This document shows, one piece after another, positions 7,799 to 16,057 of a DNA stretch of 64,000 bases. Below the pieces are notes generated by a model that was given only the letters and a program-made list of their open reading frames with translations, ran no database searches and had not been told where the DNA came from. The stretch spans positions 1-64,000 of the forward strand of contig JAZRGV010000029.1 in assembly GCA_045644465.1 (NCBI GenBank), read 5' to 3'. A program made the position numbers and the translations under genes. The first letter of the stretch is position 1. Each line of letters opens with the position of its first letter. Source of the stretch: HGM04593 sp045644465 (GTDB lineage Bacteria > Bacteroidota > Bacteroidia > Bacteroidales > Bacteroidaceae).

Positions 7799-8923
7799 TT
7801 ATTCAGTAAGCATCATTGGCATCAACAACATAAGCAGTTCCTGCTTGTCAACCTGTTCTGCAGGAACGATAACACCAGCGCGTGAGGGGTCGGCAAGTTC
7901 TATAACAACATCCTGGCCCGGGGTATTGTTAAGGATGTCGATAAGGAACGATGCACGGAAACCGATGTTCATTGAAGCACCATTGTAACTGCAAGCGATG
8001 CTCTCTTCGGCAGATGTTGAAAAATCGGTATCCTGAGCCGAGATAACAACCTTGTTCTCCTCGAGATGCAATTTGATGAGACTTACCTGTGATGAGAAGA
8101 TAGCCACACGACGCAATGTGCTGATAAGAGCAGCACGATCAACTGTGAGCTTATGTGGGTTATTCTGTGGAATAACAGAGTTGTAGTTTGGATAACGGCC
8201 ATCGAACAAACGAGAAACCAGTTTGTAGTCGCCCATATCGAAAATTGCGAAACGGCCATCGAACTCAACAGCAACATCCTCCTGCTCCTCTTTGCCAAGC
8301 AAGTTCTTGAGCAGTGTAGCAGGCTTCTTTGGCAAGATGAATGCAGATTTCTCGGCACCAACTACAGAGTAGTCGCGGCAACGTACAAGTTTGTGACCAT
8401 CAGAAGCAACCAAAGTAATGCTTTCGGGAGTGAAGTCGAAATATATACCGCACATTACAGGGCGCACCTCATCATCGGCTGTTGCGAACAAAGAACAAGA
8501 AATACCGCTTGAAAGAACCTTTGTAGGAACAGAAATAGCAACTGCACCCTCACCAAGAACAGCAGCACCTGGATACTCGTCGGCATTCTGTCCAACAAGA
8601 CTATACTTACCATTTTGGTAGAATATTGTTGTTTCGAGAGTATCCTTCTTTACCTCAAAACGGATAGGCTGCTCCGAAATCTCTTTTAAAGAGTCGATAA
8701 GAATTTTTGCTGAAATTGCAAAGCTGAAATCCTCGGAACAGTCAACAACCTCAATAGAGGTGTTTAGAGTGTTGTCGGGGTCAGAAGCTGTAAGGGTTAA
8801 CTTGTTACCCTCAAGTTCAAAAAGGACACAATCCAACACGGGAATAGTGTTTTTTGAGTTGATTACACGGCTGATTGTCTGCAAACGAGACGACAGCAAG
8901 GAACTTGATACTGTAAAGTTCAT
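7799..8923 (-). CDS. dnaN: DNA polymerase III sliding clamp (beta subunit)
   Basis: At 374 residues with three repeated clamp domains this is a standard DnaN (start MNFTVSSSLLSSRLQTISRV; LTLTASDPDNTL in domain 1; FDGRYPNYNSVIP in domain 2; a C-terminal LLMLLMPMMLTE strand). The protein forms a ring dimer on DNA and tethers polymerase and many repair proteins. It is first in the minus-strand operon. Here dnaN is not next to dnaA, which is usual in Bacteroidales, so the location does not mark an origin. Confidence 0.96.
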   Translation of the reverse strand: MNFTVSSSLLSSRLQTISRVINSKNTIPVLDCVLFELEGNKLTLTASDPDNTLNTSIEVVDCSEDFSFAISAKILIDSLKEISEQPIRFEVKKDTLETTIFYQNGKYSLVGQNADEYPGAAVLGEGAVAISVPTKVLSSGISCSLFATADDEVRPVMCGIYFDFTPESITLVASDGHKLVRCRDYSVVGAEKSAFILPKKPATLLKNLLGKEEQEDVAVEFDGRFAIFDMGDYKLVSRLFDGRYPNYNSVIPQNNPHKLTVDRAALISTLRRVAIFSSQVSLIKLHLEENKVVISAQDTDFSTSAEESIACSYNGASMNIGFRASFLIDILNNTPGQDVVIELADPSRAGVIVPAEQVDKQELLMLLMPMMLTE

Positions 8924-8990
8924 GATATTTTAATTTAATTGATTAATTCTAAATAGCTATGCCTCCACGCGCACATACGCGTATTAGTTA

Positions 8991-8998
8991 CAAAGATA
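8991..8998 (-). promoter_or_regulatory. Candidate -7 element for dnaN
   Basis: On the minus strand this reads TATCTTTG, a match to the Bacteroidota -7 consensus TAnnTTTG, 68 bases before the dnaN start. No good TTTG is seen at the -33 position, so support is partial. Confidence 0.45.
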
Positions 8999-9038
8999 AA
9001 CTAAATATACAGAAAGTGATAAAAATGGGGGCAAAAAA

Positions 9039-9070
9039 ATTGCATTTCGCGAATAAAAGAGCTATTTTCG
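9039..9070 (+). promoter_or_regulatory. Candidate promoter for the DUF3127 gene
   Basis: ATTG at 9039-9042 and TATTTTCG at 9063-9070 are separated by 20 bases. Each differs by one base from the Bacteroidota consensus (TTTG, TAnnTTTG). The predicted transcription start is close to the ATG at 9091. Confidence 0.4.
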
Positions 9071-9090
9071 CCCACAATTTAAAGAAAACT

Positions 9091-9462
9091 ATGGAGATTA
9101 CAGGAAAAATCATCGCAGTGTTGCCCGAGAGAGGCGGCACATCAAAGACAGGCAACGAGTGGAAAATGCAAGAATATGTGCTTGAGACACATGAGCAATA
9201 CCCAAGAAAGATGTGTTTCAACGTATTCGGTGCAGACAAGATAGCACAGTTCAACATTCAGGCAGGCGAAGAGATGACAGTATCGTTCGACATCAACGCA
9301 CGCGAATATAACGGCCGTTGGTACAACGACATCCGTGCTTGGAGAGTTGAGAGAGGTACAGCTCCTGCAGCAGCAGACATAGCACCGGTTATCGATGCTC
9401 CAAAAGTTGAAGTTCCCGACTTTGGCAAAGCAAGCAACGACCCGGACGATCTTCCATTCTAA
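9091..9462 (+). CDS. DUF3127 OB-fold protein with an SSB-like acidic tail
   Basis: The 123-residue protein begins MEITGKIIAVLPERGGTSKT, the typical start of the DUF3127 family of small OB-fold proteins. A frame extension upstream to 8959 is not used: the family starts at the ATG at 9091 and the predicted promoter lies inside the extension. Residues 1-85 form the OB domain; 86-112 is a flexible linker; the last residues are DPDDLPF, nearly the same as the C-terminal tip by which single-stranded DNA binding proteins (SSB) recruit partners (DDDIPF in E. coli). It is divergent from dnaN. A nucleic-acid role is likely; the exact function is not known. Confidence 0.85.
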   Translation: MEITGKIIAVLPERGGTSKTGNEWKMQEYVLETHEQYPRKMCFNVFGADKIAQFNIQAGEEMTVSFDINAREYNGRWYNDIRAWRVERGTAPAAADIAPVIDAPKVEVPDFGKASNDPDDLPF

Positions 9463-9482
9463 ACAAAAGGAATAGCAAAATA

Positions 9483-9515
9483 AAATCCCTAAAGCCTAAA
9501 AGCTTTGGGGATTTA
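9483..9515 (+). terminator. Terminator after the DUF3127 gene
   Basis: Arms AAATCCCTAAAGC (9483-9495) and GCTTTGGGGATTT (9502-9514) pair with one T-G wobble around a six-base loop and end in an AT-rich tail. It starts 20 bases after the stop. Confidence 0.65.
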
Positions 9516-9607
9516 TTGTCTCATAGCACTTTGGTTCCAAAGATGCATAGTGAATACATAAGAAAAAACTACACGAGTTATTCACACGCCACTAAAATTA
9601 TCAGACT

Positions 9608-10432
9608 TTACTCAATTGGAATCTGAATAATAGACAGCCACAGTTCCGGGTCATCTTGATTCCAGACACCGTCGATATAGCAAGTGCGCGGATGCCCGGC
9701 AACCTTATATCCTTGTTCTTCCATATAACTAAAAGCTTCAGCATACGATTCATAGAAGCGCTCATAAGGCCCAAAATGTTTCATGCATAGCGCCTTATCT
9801 ACAGCAGGCAAGCGCTTGAATTGTATTATACTGCTATCCTCACACATCTCTTCCACCTGTTCGCAATACTCAATATCAATATTTTCAGAGCGGTACTCTT
9901 GATGGTGTTCTATTGTAAAGCAGTATCCTGGCGGTGGGCACTTGCAGCCTAGACGTTGCATTTCGGGACCTATCTTATTCACACACAGCAGCCCTAAAGC
10001 ACCATAATCAGAAATTACTTCACGATGACTAGCAACAATAATCTCGGGTAAAGATTGAATACTGAATTTTTCCATTGTGTTGATTTGTTTGTGAGAGTCC
10101 ATCCATTTGAGCAGTTGACTACGACGTTCCATCAACAATTGCAGTTGCCGTTCGGTTTCTTCTATTTTTCGAGTAAGCAACTCAATGCTTGGCATCTGCG
10201 TACCATCCTCCAACAACTCCTTGATTTCTTCGAGCGTAAAACCTTGTCGCTGCAGGCCGCGAATGGTGTTAAGTCGCTGCATCTGTTCTATGCTATAGTA
10301 ACGATACCCCGTCCACGAATCCACCTCATAAGGCACGAGCAATCCTCTTTGTTCATAATGGCGCAAGGTCTTTACCGTCACCTGCATCATCTTTGAAAAC
10401 TCTCCGATTTTTAACTTTGTTTTTTCACTCAT
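9608..10432 (-). CDS. MerR-family regulator with GyrI-like effector domain
   Basis: The 274 residues have a MerR helix-turn-helix and wing at about 8-75 (IGEFSKMMQVTVKTLRHYEQ, then GYRYYS), a coiled-coil dimer helix at 80-112, and a GyrI/BmrR-like ligand-binding domain at 118-274 (ending ELWLSIIQIPIE). Proteins of this plan activate promoters when a small, often cationic or aromatic, ligand is bound. No transporter is adjacent, so the target may be its own promoter or a remote gene. The 9463-9607 gap contains only the terminator above and no gene. Confidence 0.9.
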   Translation of the reverse strand: MSEKTKLKIGEFSKMMQVTVKTLRHYEQRGLLVPYEVDSWTGYRYYSIEQMQRLNTIRGLQRQGFTLEEIKELLEDGTQMPSIELLTRKIEETERQLQLLMERRSQLLKWMDSHKQINTMEKFSIQSLPEIIVASHREVISDYGALGLLCVNKIGPEMQRLGCKCPPPGYCFTIEHHQEYRSENIDIEYCEQVEEMCEDSSIIQFKRLPAVDKALCMKHFGPYERFYESYAEAFSYMEEQGYKVAGHPRTCYIDGVWNQDDPELWLSIIQIPIE

Positions 10433-10460
10433 AATCGTACGATTTATTTGCTAGCGAGTG

Positions 10461-10491
10461 CAAAGTTAATATATGACCCAAGGGACGAGTC
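10461..10491 (-). promoter_or_regulatory. Candidate merR-type promoter and operator
   Basis: On the minus strand a -7 element TAACTTTG (10468-10461) follows an imperfect dyad with arms GACTC and GGGTC (10491-10487 and 10479-10475) around seven bases. MerR proteins bind dyads between the two promoter elements, often with GAC...GTC ends. The first arm overlaps a TTGAC. The pattern suggests self-regulation; it is an inference from spacing and symmetry. Confidence 0.4.
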
Positions 10492-10514
10492 AAGAGAAAA
10501 AAAGAAAAATTTCA

Positions 10515-10562
10515 GCAAAAAAAATAAAAAAACAAGTAATGAAGTGTTACTCCATTACTTGT
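10515..10562 (-). terminator. Terminator of rho
   Basis: Arms at 10532-10545 and 10549-10562 pair over 14 bases with one mismatch around a three-base loop. On the minus strand they are followed by a T-rich run of about 17 bases. It lies 21 bases after the rho stop. Confidence 0.85.
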
Positions 10563-10583
10563 AATCCTTTTTCTATGCGACAT

Positions 10584-12515
10584 TTACGAATTCATACTCA
10601 TAAGGAACTCGCCATTGTCTTTTGTTTTCTCAAGCCTATCCTTTACAAATTCCATAGCCTCCATTGGCGTCATGTCAGCAAGGTACTTACGCAGAATCCA
10701 CATACGGTCGAGCGTCTGACGGTCGAGTAGCAAGTCGTCGCGACGTGTTGATGAAGCAATAATATTTACTGCCGGGAATATGCGCTTGTTAGCGAGTGAA
10801 CGGTCGAGCTGAAGTTCCATATTACCAGTACCTTTGAACTCCTCAAAGATAACCTCATCCATCTTTGAACCGGTATCAATGAGCGCAGTAGCAATGATTG
10901 TCAGTGAACCGCCATTCTCAATATTACGAGCTGCACCAAAGAAACGCTTGGGCTTATGCAGAGCATTGGCATCGACACCTCCCGAGAGCACCTTTCCCGA
11001 CGCAGGAGATACGGTGTTGTAGGCACGCGCAAGGCGTGTAATAGAATCAAGGAATATAACTACGTCGTGCCCGCATTCAACCATGCGTTTTGCACGTTCA
11101 AGCACTATTCCTGCAATCTTTACGTGACGCTCCGCAGGCTCGTCAAATGTTGAAGCAATAACCTCGGCATTTACCGAACGTGCCATATCGGTAACCTCTT
11201 CAGGACGTTCATCAATGAGCAGCATAATCATATATGCTTCGGGGTGGTTTGCAGCAATAGCATTCGCTATATCCTTAAGCAACATTGTTTTACCGGTCTT
11301 TGGCTGAGCAACGATAAGAGCACGCTGTCCTTTACCGATAGGCGAGAACAAATCCACTACACGGGCCGACATATTATCGTAACTGCCACTGCACAATGTA
11401 AATTTCTCTTCAGGGAACAATGGTGTAAGATTGTCGAAAGATACTCGGTCACGAACAAGTTCGGGCGAAGCACCATTGATACGGTTCACCTTTACAAGCG
11501 GGAAATACTTTTCACCGGCCGAAGCAGGGCGGATTATACCCTCAACAACATCACCAGTCTTAAGACCATAGAGTTTTATCTGCGACTGCGACACATAAAC
11601 ATCATCGGGCGATGCAAGGTAGTTGTAGTCGGAAGAGCGCAAGAATCCATAATTGTCGGGCATAATCTCAAGAACACCCTCAACACGCAACACATCGGCA
11701 AAATCGTACTGTTTCACCTCTTCGGGTTGCTGTGGCTCAACACGTTTCTCTTGATGACGATGTTGATTCCTATCGTTTTTCTTATGTTCCTTACCATTCT
11801 TCTCAAACTTATCTACAAGCTCAGCAGGCAATTCTGTAACGTCGCTTGGCAAATCTTCAATAGGAACAAAAACTTCGCCTTCGGCAACTGTTTCCTGTTC
11901 TGTTTTCTCTACAACAGGTTCACTCTTTGGCTGTTCCTGCACCGCCTCTTGCTTTGCTTTAGGCTTGCGACCACGTTTCTTTGGGGTAGGAGCCTCTTCC
12001 TTCTTCTCGCTCACAACCGGAGCCTCTACCTTTTCTTCAACGGCCTCTGCTGTAACATTGGCTTCCGCCGGTTGTGGAGCAGTCTCAGCTGGCTTCGGTT
12101 TACGACCACGCTTGTTTGAAGAAGCTTTTTTGTTTGATGATTTATTCTCTACAGGTTGTGGTGTTACAGTAATTTCTACTGCCTCTACAGACTTAACCTC
12201 TATAGGCTTGGCCTCATTGGCCTGCGGTGCAGGAGCAACCATTTCGGCAACAGCCTTCTCACCGGTAGCTGTATATACCTTGCTCGGAGCATCGGCATGT
12301 ATGCGATGACGTCTATGCTCACGGCGGTTCATTCTGTTTTCTTCCTTGACAACAGCCGGTGCACCGCTCTTGCTGTTCTGCATAGCCTGGCCATCCAAGA
12401 TACGATAAATCAACGAATCTCTATCAAGAGATTTTATACCTTTAATTCCTAAATCCTGAGCAATAGACTGCAAATCGGCAATCTCCTTGCTTCTCAACTG
12501 TTCTATATGATACAT
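10584..12515 (-). CDS. rho: Transcription termination factor Rho with long disordered insert
   Basis: The 643-residue protein is about 220 residues longer than E. coli Rho (419). Residues 1-45 are the Rho N-terminal helical domain; 46-268 are low-complexity, rich in Glu, Lys, Pro, Ala and Gln, with RGRKPK at 136-141 and 181-186 that resembles an AT-hook; 270-345 is the cold-shock-like RNA-binding domain; the hexameric ATPase follows with Walker A QPKTGKT (Lys409) and SGGVDANALHKPKRFFGAAR. Rho ends untranslated transcripts. Large disordered inserts in Bacteroides Rho are known and have been linked to condensate formation. It has its own terminator and promoter region and is probably monocistronic. 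Confidence 0.96.
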   Translation of the reverse strand: MYHIEQLRSKEIADLQSIAQDLGIKGIKSLDRDSLIYRILDGQAMQNSKSGAPAVVKEENRMNRREHRRHRIHADAPSKVYTATGEKAVAEMVAPAPQANEAKPIEVKSVEAVEITVTPQPVENKSSNKKASSNKRGRKPKPAETAPQPAEANVTAEAVEEKVEAPVVSEKKEEAPTPKKRGRKPKAKQEAVQEQPKSEPVVEKTEQETVAEGEVFVPIEDLPSDVTELPAELVDKFEKNGKEHKKNDRNQHRHQEKRVEPQQPEEVKQYDFADVLRVEGVLEIMPDNYGFLRSSDYNYLASPDDVYVSQSQIKLYGLKTGDVVEGIIRPASAGEKYFPLVKVNRINGASPELVRDRVSFDNLTPLFPEEKFTLCSGSYDNMSARVVDLFSPIGKGQRALIVAQPKTGKTMLLKDIANAIAANHPEAYMIMLLIDERPEEVTDMARSVNAEVIASTFDEPAERHVKIAGIVLERAKRMVECGHDVVIFLDSITRLARAYNTVSPASGKVLSGGVDANALHKPKRFFGAARNIENGGSLTIIATALIDTGSKMDEVIFEEFKGTGNMELQLDRSLANKRIFPAVNIIASSTRRDDLLLDRQTLDRMWILRKYLADMTPMEAMEFVKDRLEKTKDNGEFLMSMNS

Positions 12516-12629
12516 AAATGAATGATACTTTATATCTCACAAGAGAAATAAGTTCATAAAAAGAGCAAAAATGATTATTGATTTTCCTTTTTTCGGAACA
12601 GGAAAGGAAGAACCCTTGTATTTATAATG

Positions 12630-12637
12630 CAAATATA
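12630..12637 (-). promoter_or_regulatory. Candidate -7 element for rho
   Basis: Minus-strand TATATTTG matches TAnnTTTG, 115 bases before the rho ATG. A TTTG lies only 14 bases upstream (12655-12652), short of the usual 19-20, so the promoter assignment is tentative. A long leader would be compatible with rho autoregulation. Confidence 0.35.
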
Positions 12638-12682
12638 GCTGTTTTGTTTTACAAACAGCATAAAATATCTGTTTTTTTTGAT

Positions 12683-12713
12683 GGTGTGCCCACATTTTTA
12701 CATGTGGCACACC
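12683..12713. other. Inverted repeat between rho and the lipoprotein operon
   Basis: The arms GGTGTGCC(C)ACAT and ATGTGGCACACC pair over 12 bases with one bulged C around a short T/A loop. It lies just past the last stop of the uptake operon (12727). There is no T run on the minus-strand side (eight A instead), so intrinsic termination is not clear; it may protect the mRNA 3' end. Confidence 0.5.
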
Positions 12714-12726
12714 TATACAGAATTGG

Positions 12727-13191
12727 TTATTTTGTCTCTTCGAGAACCTCTTCGGGTATCTCGTTACAACGTATATATTTACAAACATCAGCGTTCTCAG
12801 AATCGGCTTTCAGAACCATTGAGCTCTCGAACAATTCTGTAACATAATATTCATTGTTCCATTCACCCATTCCATAATCATACTTTCCACTAAGAATAGC
12901 TTTGCCATATTTGTCCTTCTCAATAGAATATATGCCTGTGATTGTGCGCGGATACATGCTGTCGAATTTCTGATACATTATGAATTTTCTGTCCTTACGT
13001 ATGTACTCAACATAACAGAATACACCCTCGGGGATTTCCATGCCATTGAATTCGGTCAACACCCAATAACCCGAAATATTGTTAGGAGTAACCTCCAACG
13101 ACGATGGTGTATAATCATCACTGTTATTCGAGCAGGCACCAAAACATAAAACAACGAAAAGAATCGCAGTAGTTCTTAAAAAGTTTTTCAT
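12727..13191 (-). CDS. Small lipocalin-like lipoprotein of unknown function
   Basis: The 154-residue product has a lipoprotein signal peptide (MKNFLRTTAILFVVLCFGAC, Cys20 followed by SNNSDD, an acidic stretch favouring surface export in Bacteroidota). The mature part includes ISGYWVLTEFNGMEIPEG and alternating strands, resembling lipocalin-like small Bacteroidales lipoproteins that begin with a GxW motif. It is the last gene of the SusC operon, 4 bases after the DUF1573 gene. Its role may be accessory to the uptake complex, or unrelated. Confidence 0.7.
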   Translation of the reverse strand: MKNFLRTTAILFVVLCFGACSNNSDDYTPSSLEVTPNNISGYWVLTEFNGMEIPEGVFCYVEYIRKDRKFIMYQKFDSMYPRTITGIYSIEKDKYGKAILSGKYDYGMGEWNNEYYVTELFESSMVLKADSENADVCKYIRCNEIPEEVLEETK

Positions 13192-13195
13192 ATAA

Positions 13196-14029
13196 TCACT
13201 CTTTATTATTTTCTATCTCAATTTCAATGGTACGGTCCGATATGCCACCTTCAACACCCTCTACCAATATACCATATCTTTTTTTTCCATTCTTCGGCAA
13301 TTTATTGCCATCAATGGCTATTATTATATCGCCCTCTTCGCCAGGAGCCATCTCTGCCGGTTCGGTGGCAAAAGTCATAAATTCAGGCAGCAACCTTGAA
13401 TAAAGTTTCATTGGCGATGTACCCACATTTGCACACATAATGCGCATTTGCGGCGATGTTCCCGGCTTTATCGGCTCAAAGACAACTGTTCGACGTTTCA
13501 ATCGCAAGTCACCCATTGCTACAGGCAGATGTCTCCATTCGTTCTTGTCAACTACATTACCAAGCAATGTCAACTTTGCTACAAGCTTGGGACTCTTCCT
13601 TTCACCGTCAGTATCGGAGTAAAAATCCTTAGCAAACATTGCATAAACAAAGATATTCTTGTCAACAGTCCCAGAACGTCCCTTGGGGTTAAACTTTACA
13701 TGCAATACACCCGTTTCGCCCGGCTCGTACTCATATTTTTCGCAATATGAGTTCATACAACCACAATTGGCACTGACATTCTGTAACACAACCTTTTCAT
13801 TCGATGGGTTCATAAAATGAAAAGAGATATCAATTGCCGAGTCGCTCTCATACATTGTACCAAAATCAACAACCTTGGTAGTGAATGTAAGAACAGAGCC
13901 ACCCTCCTGAGGTACCATGATATTTCGTATAGAATCTATTGCCTCGCGCGACAAGCGCTTCACCTGCGCCGTAAGCGACACAGAGAAGAACAAGGACAAT
14001 AGTACGACAAACGATATTCTCTTTTTCAT
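13196..14029 (-). CDS. Secreted DUF1573 protein
   Basis: The 277-residue protein has a signal peptide (MKKRISFVVLLSLFFSVSLT, cleavage near TAQ) and then an immunoglobulin-like DUF1573 domain: VVDFGTMYESDSAIDISFHF, then NVSANCGCM with two nearby Cys, then PGETGVLHVKFNPKGRSGTV. DUF1573 domains are common in Bacteroidota secreted proteins, often near proteases and TonB receptors; their biochemical role is not established. A second beta-rich half follows (residues 165-277). It sits 9 bases after the subtilase gene in the uptake operon. Confidence 0.8.
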   Translation of the reverse strand: MKKRISFVVLLSLFFSVSLTAQVKRLSREAIDSIRNIMVPQEGGSVLTFTTKVVDFGTMYESDSAIDISFHFMNPSNEKVVLQNVSANCGCMNSYCEKYEYEPGETGVLHVKFNPKGRSGTVDKNIFVYAMFAKDFYSDTDGERKSPKLVAKLTLLGNVVDKNEWRHLPVAMGDLRLKRRTVVFEPIKPGTSPQMRIMCANVGTSPMKLYSRLLPEFMTFATEPAEMAPGEEGDIIIAIDGNKLPKNGKKRYGILVEGVEGGISDRTIEIEIENNKE

Positions 14030-14038
14030 CCCAAGCTA

Positions 14039-16057
14039 TTACATCCAACCATTATTGTTGGCACTGCTACGCACTGTTACATTTACCGTATGTTCTGTAC
14101 CTCCAACCATGATATTCAAAAGTGTAAAGCCCTCGGCCACACCTGTTACAGTCAAAATTGTTCCTTCTATCTTTGCTGTTGCAACAGCCTTATCTTCAAC
14201 GTTAATTGCATATTCCAATGTTTCACCATCCTTAAAGAAACGTGAAAGGTCTATAACAACTTCTGTATTTGGAGCAACATAGATATTAGGCAACTTCATT
14301 TCACTTCCTGCATTTTCTATGGCCCTGAGCAACTTGCCGGCATTAACAAGCTTACCCATCTTGCCCTTATATTTCGACAACGGAGTCTTTGTTGCAAAAG
14401 AGCCGGGAGATGAATGATTGTAATGTGTCAGTTTGTCTCCAACAAAATATTTTTCAATATCCTCAGATTGTTCATTCATCAGATTAATGAATTCATCGGC
14501 TGTAAAATGACGACGCATCTGTGCCGCGTAGGACAATGCTAAAGCGACAACACCCGAAACGTGAGGACAAGCCATAGATGTTCCTTCGTAATAGCCATAG
14601 CAAGCCCTACCCTCTGTAGTAAGAGTTGAATATATCATACTTCCGTTCTCGTAGGGAGTACCGGGCATACCATAATAATCGCCATCACCACCGGGAGCTG
14701 TAAAATCGACCTCGGCACCGTAGTTTGTATATGAAGCTGGAGTGTAGTCGGGTGCAACTGCGCTAACCGACAAACATTTGTCATAAGCACCGGGGAAAGC
14801 CGACATACCCGAAGACTCATTACCTGAAGCAAAAACCACAATTCCACCATCTATTACGCCATTAGGCGATCCTGCATTCTCAATAAAATAGTCGATAGCC
14901 TCCTTTTCAAGCGGATACAATGCCTCCCACTCCTTTTCCGAAGCCGGACCAGGCATATAACCTTGTACAGCATTGGCATATGCGGAATTATATCCCCAAC
15001 TGCACTGCATTACAACAACACCATTGTCGGCAGCATATTTGAATGCCTTTGCCTCCAAAGCAACAGTAGAGGAACGGCTATCATCAAAAATTTGGAGTGC
15101 CATAATTCTTACGCCCTTCTGTCCCTTTGCAGCATTACCACCGGCAATACCACACACACCAATACCATTATTGTTTACAGCAGCGATTGTTCCGGCTACG
15201 TGTGTACCATGACCTGTATCATTAGAAGCAGTCGCAGATATATATCCTCTATCCGATGCAAAGTTATATCCATGATAATCGCCATTGAAACCGTTACCAT
15301 CATTATCCTCGTATGAGCCATATATCTCATCCTCGTTTACCCACATATTTGCAGCCAAATCGGGATGGTCAACAAGAACACCCTCATCCATAACACCTAC
15401 AACAATGGATGGATCACCTGTACACAACTCCCATGCCTCTTTGCAATTGACATCACAGCCGGCAATAACCTTCGCTGTACTAGTGGCAAAATCGTAACTG
15501 CCTTTGTTGATATAACCCCACTGCAAGTCCAAATCAGGGTCGTTAAAGCCACCATTGCTGCTATTTGAAGCAACAGTCTCATCGGCACTCTTCACAACAA
15601 CAGGACGGCCACCATCCATGCGATATATACGACGGTTGCATTGTGTCTTTGAAACCTCACCAAGCTTTGAAAGTTGGTTGTATGCATCGGCAATATCTAT
15701 CGACTTATCGAAAGAGACCTTATACCACAAGTGCAGACCTGCTTCACGTGTACGTTCTTCGGTACGTGGATCAATAGGGAATACACGCTCAATGCTATAT
15801 GCACCAAGTATCCTCAACACCTCGTCGGTAGAGGGAATGCCTGAACGTGTTGCAACAGCACGTGTTGCAAAATGAGAATCAAGTATGTTCTCCAACTCGG
15901 GAGCGAATTTTACAAGCAACTCGCCCTCAACAGCGCCTTCAGTAACGATATTGCTATTGTTTTCCAAGGTATAGCCGTTATCTATGCTGTTATCGTTACA
16001 CGATATGACAACAACAGCAAACAGTATATATATTAGAATTTTCTTCATTTTATTCAT
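14039..16057 (-). CDS. Subtilisin-like (S8) lipoprotein serine protease
   Basis: This 672-residue protein has a lipoprotein signal (Cys20 in VVVISC), an N-terminal inhibitor/propeptide-like region (about 40-145, EGELLVKFAPELENILDSHF) and an S8 catalytic domain at 205-540. The triad is intact: Asp224 in GVMDEGVLVDHPDL, His283 in GHGTHVAGTIAA, Ser494 in GTSMACPHVSG. A beta-rich C-terminal domain follows. It should be membrane-anchored and cleave proteins at the cell surface or in the periplasm. In this operon it would feed peptides to the SusCD pair. The start overlaps the upstream gene by 8 bases; a second ATG at 16048 is possible. Confidence 0.93.
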   Translation of the reverse strand: MNKMKKILIYILFAVVVISCNDNSIDNGYTLENNSNIVTEGAVEGELLVKFAPELENILDSHFATRAVATRSGIPSTDEVLRILGAYSIERVFPIDPRTEERTREAGLHLWYKVSFDKSIDIADAYNQLSKLGEVSKTQCNRRIYRMDGGRPVVVKSADETVASNSSNGGFNDPDLDLQWGYINKGSYDFATSTAKVIAGCDVNCKEAWELCTGDPSIVVGVMDEGVLVDHPDLAANMWVNEDEIYGSYEDNDGNGFNGDYHGYNFASDRGYISATASNDTGHGTHVAGTIAAVNNNGIGVCGIAGGNAAKGQKGVRIMALQIFDDSRSSTVALEAKAFKYAADNGVVVMQCSWGYNSAYANAVQGYMPGPASEKEWEALYPLEKEAIDYFIENAGSPNGVIDGGIVVFASGNESSGMSAFPGAYDKCLSVSAVAPDYTPASYTNYGAEVDFTAPGGDGDYYGMPGTPYENGSMIYSTLTTEGRACYGYYEGTSMACPHVSGVVALALSYAAQMRRHFTADEFINLMNEQSEDIEKYFVGDKLTHYNHSSPGSFATKTPLSKYKGKMGKLVNAGKLLRAIENAGSEMKLPNIYVAPNTEVVIDLSRFFKDGETLEYAINVEDKAVATAKIEGTILTVTGVAEGFTLLNIMVGGTEHTVNVTVRSSANNNGWM

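Noticed and set aside
7799..8990. Replication origin next to dnaN
   Set aside because: No dnaA gene, DnaA-box cluster or AT-rich unwinding region is visible; dnaN is apart from dnaA in this group.
11244..12119. 291-residue frame opposite rho
   Set aside because: Antisense shadow of the low-complexity insert; hydrophobic, without family resemblance.
12537..12788. 83-residue minus-strand frame between rho and the lipoprotein gene
   Set aside because: Overlaps the end of the lipoprotein gene and reads through the hairpin; residue composition is not protein-like.
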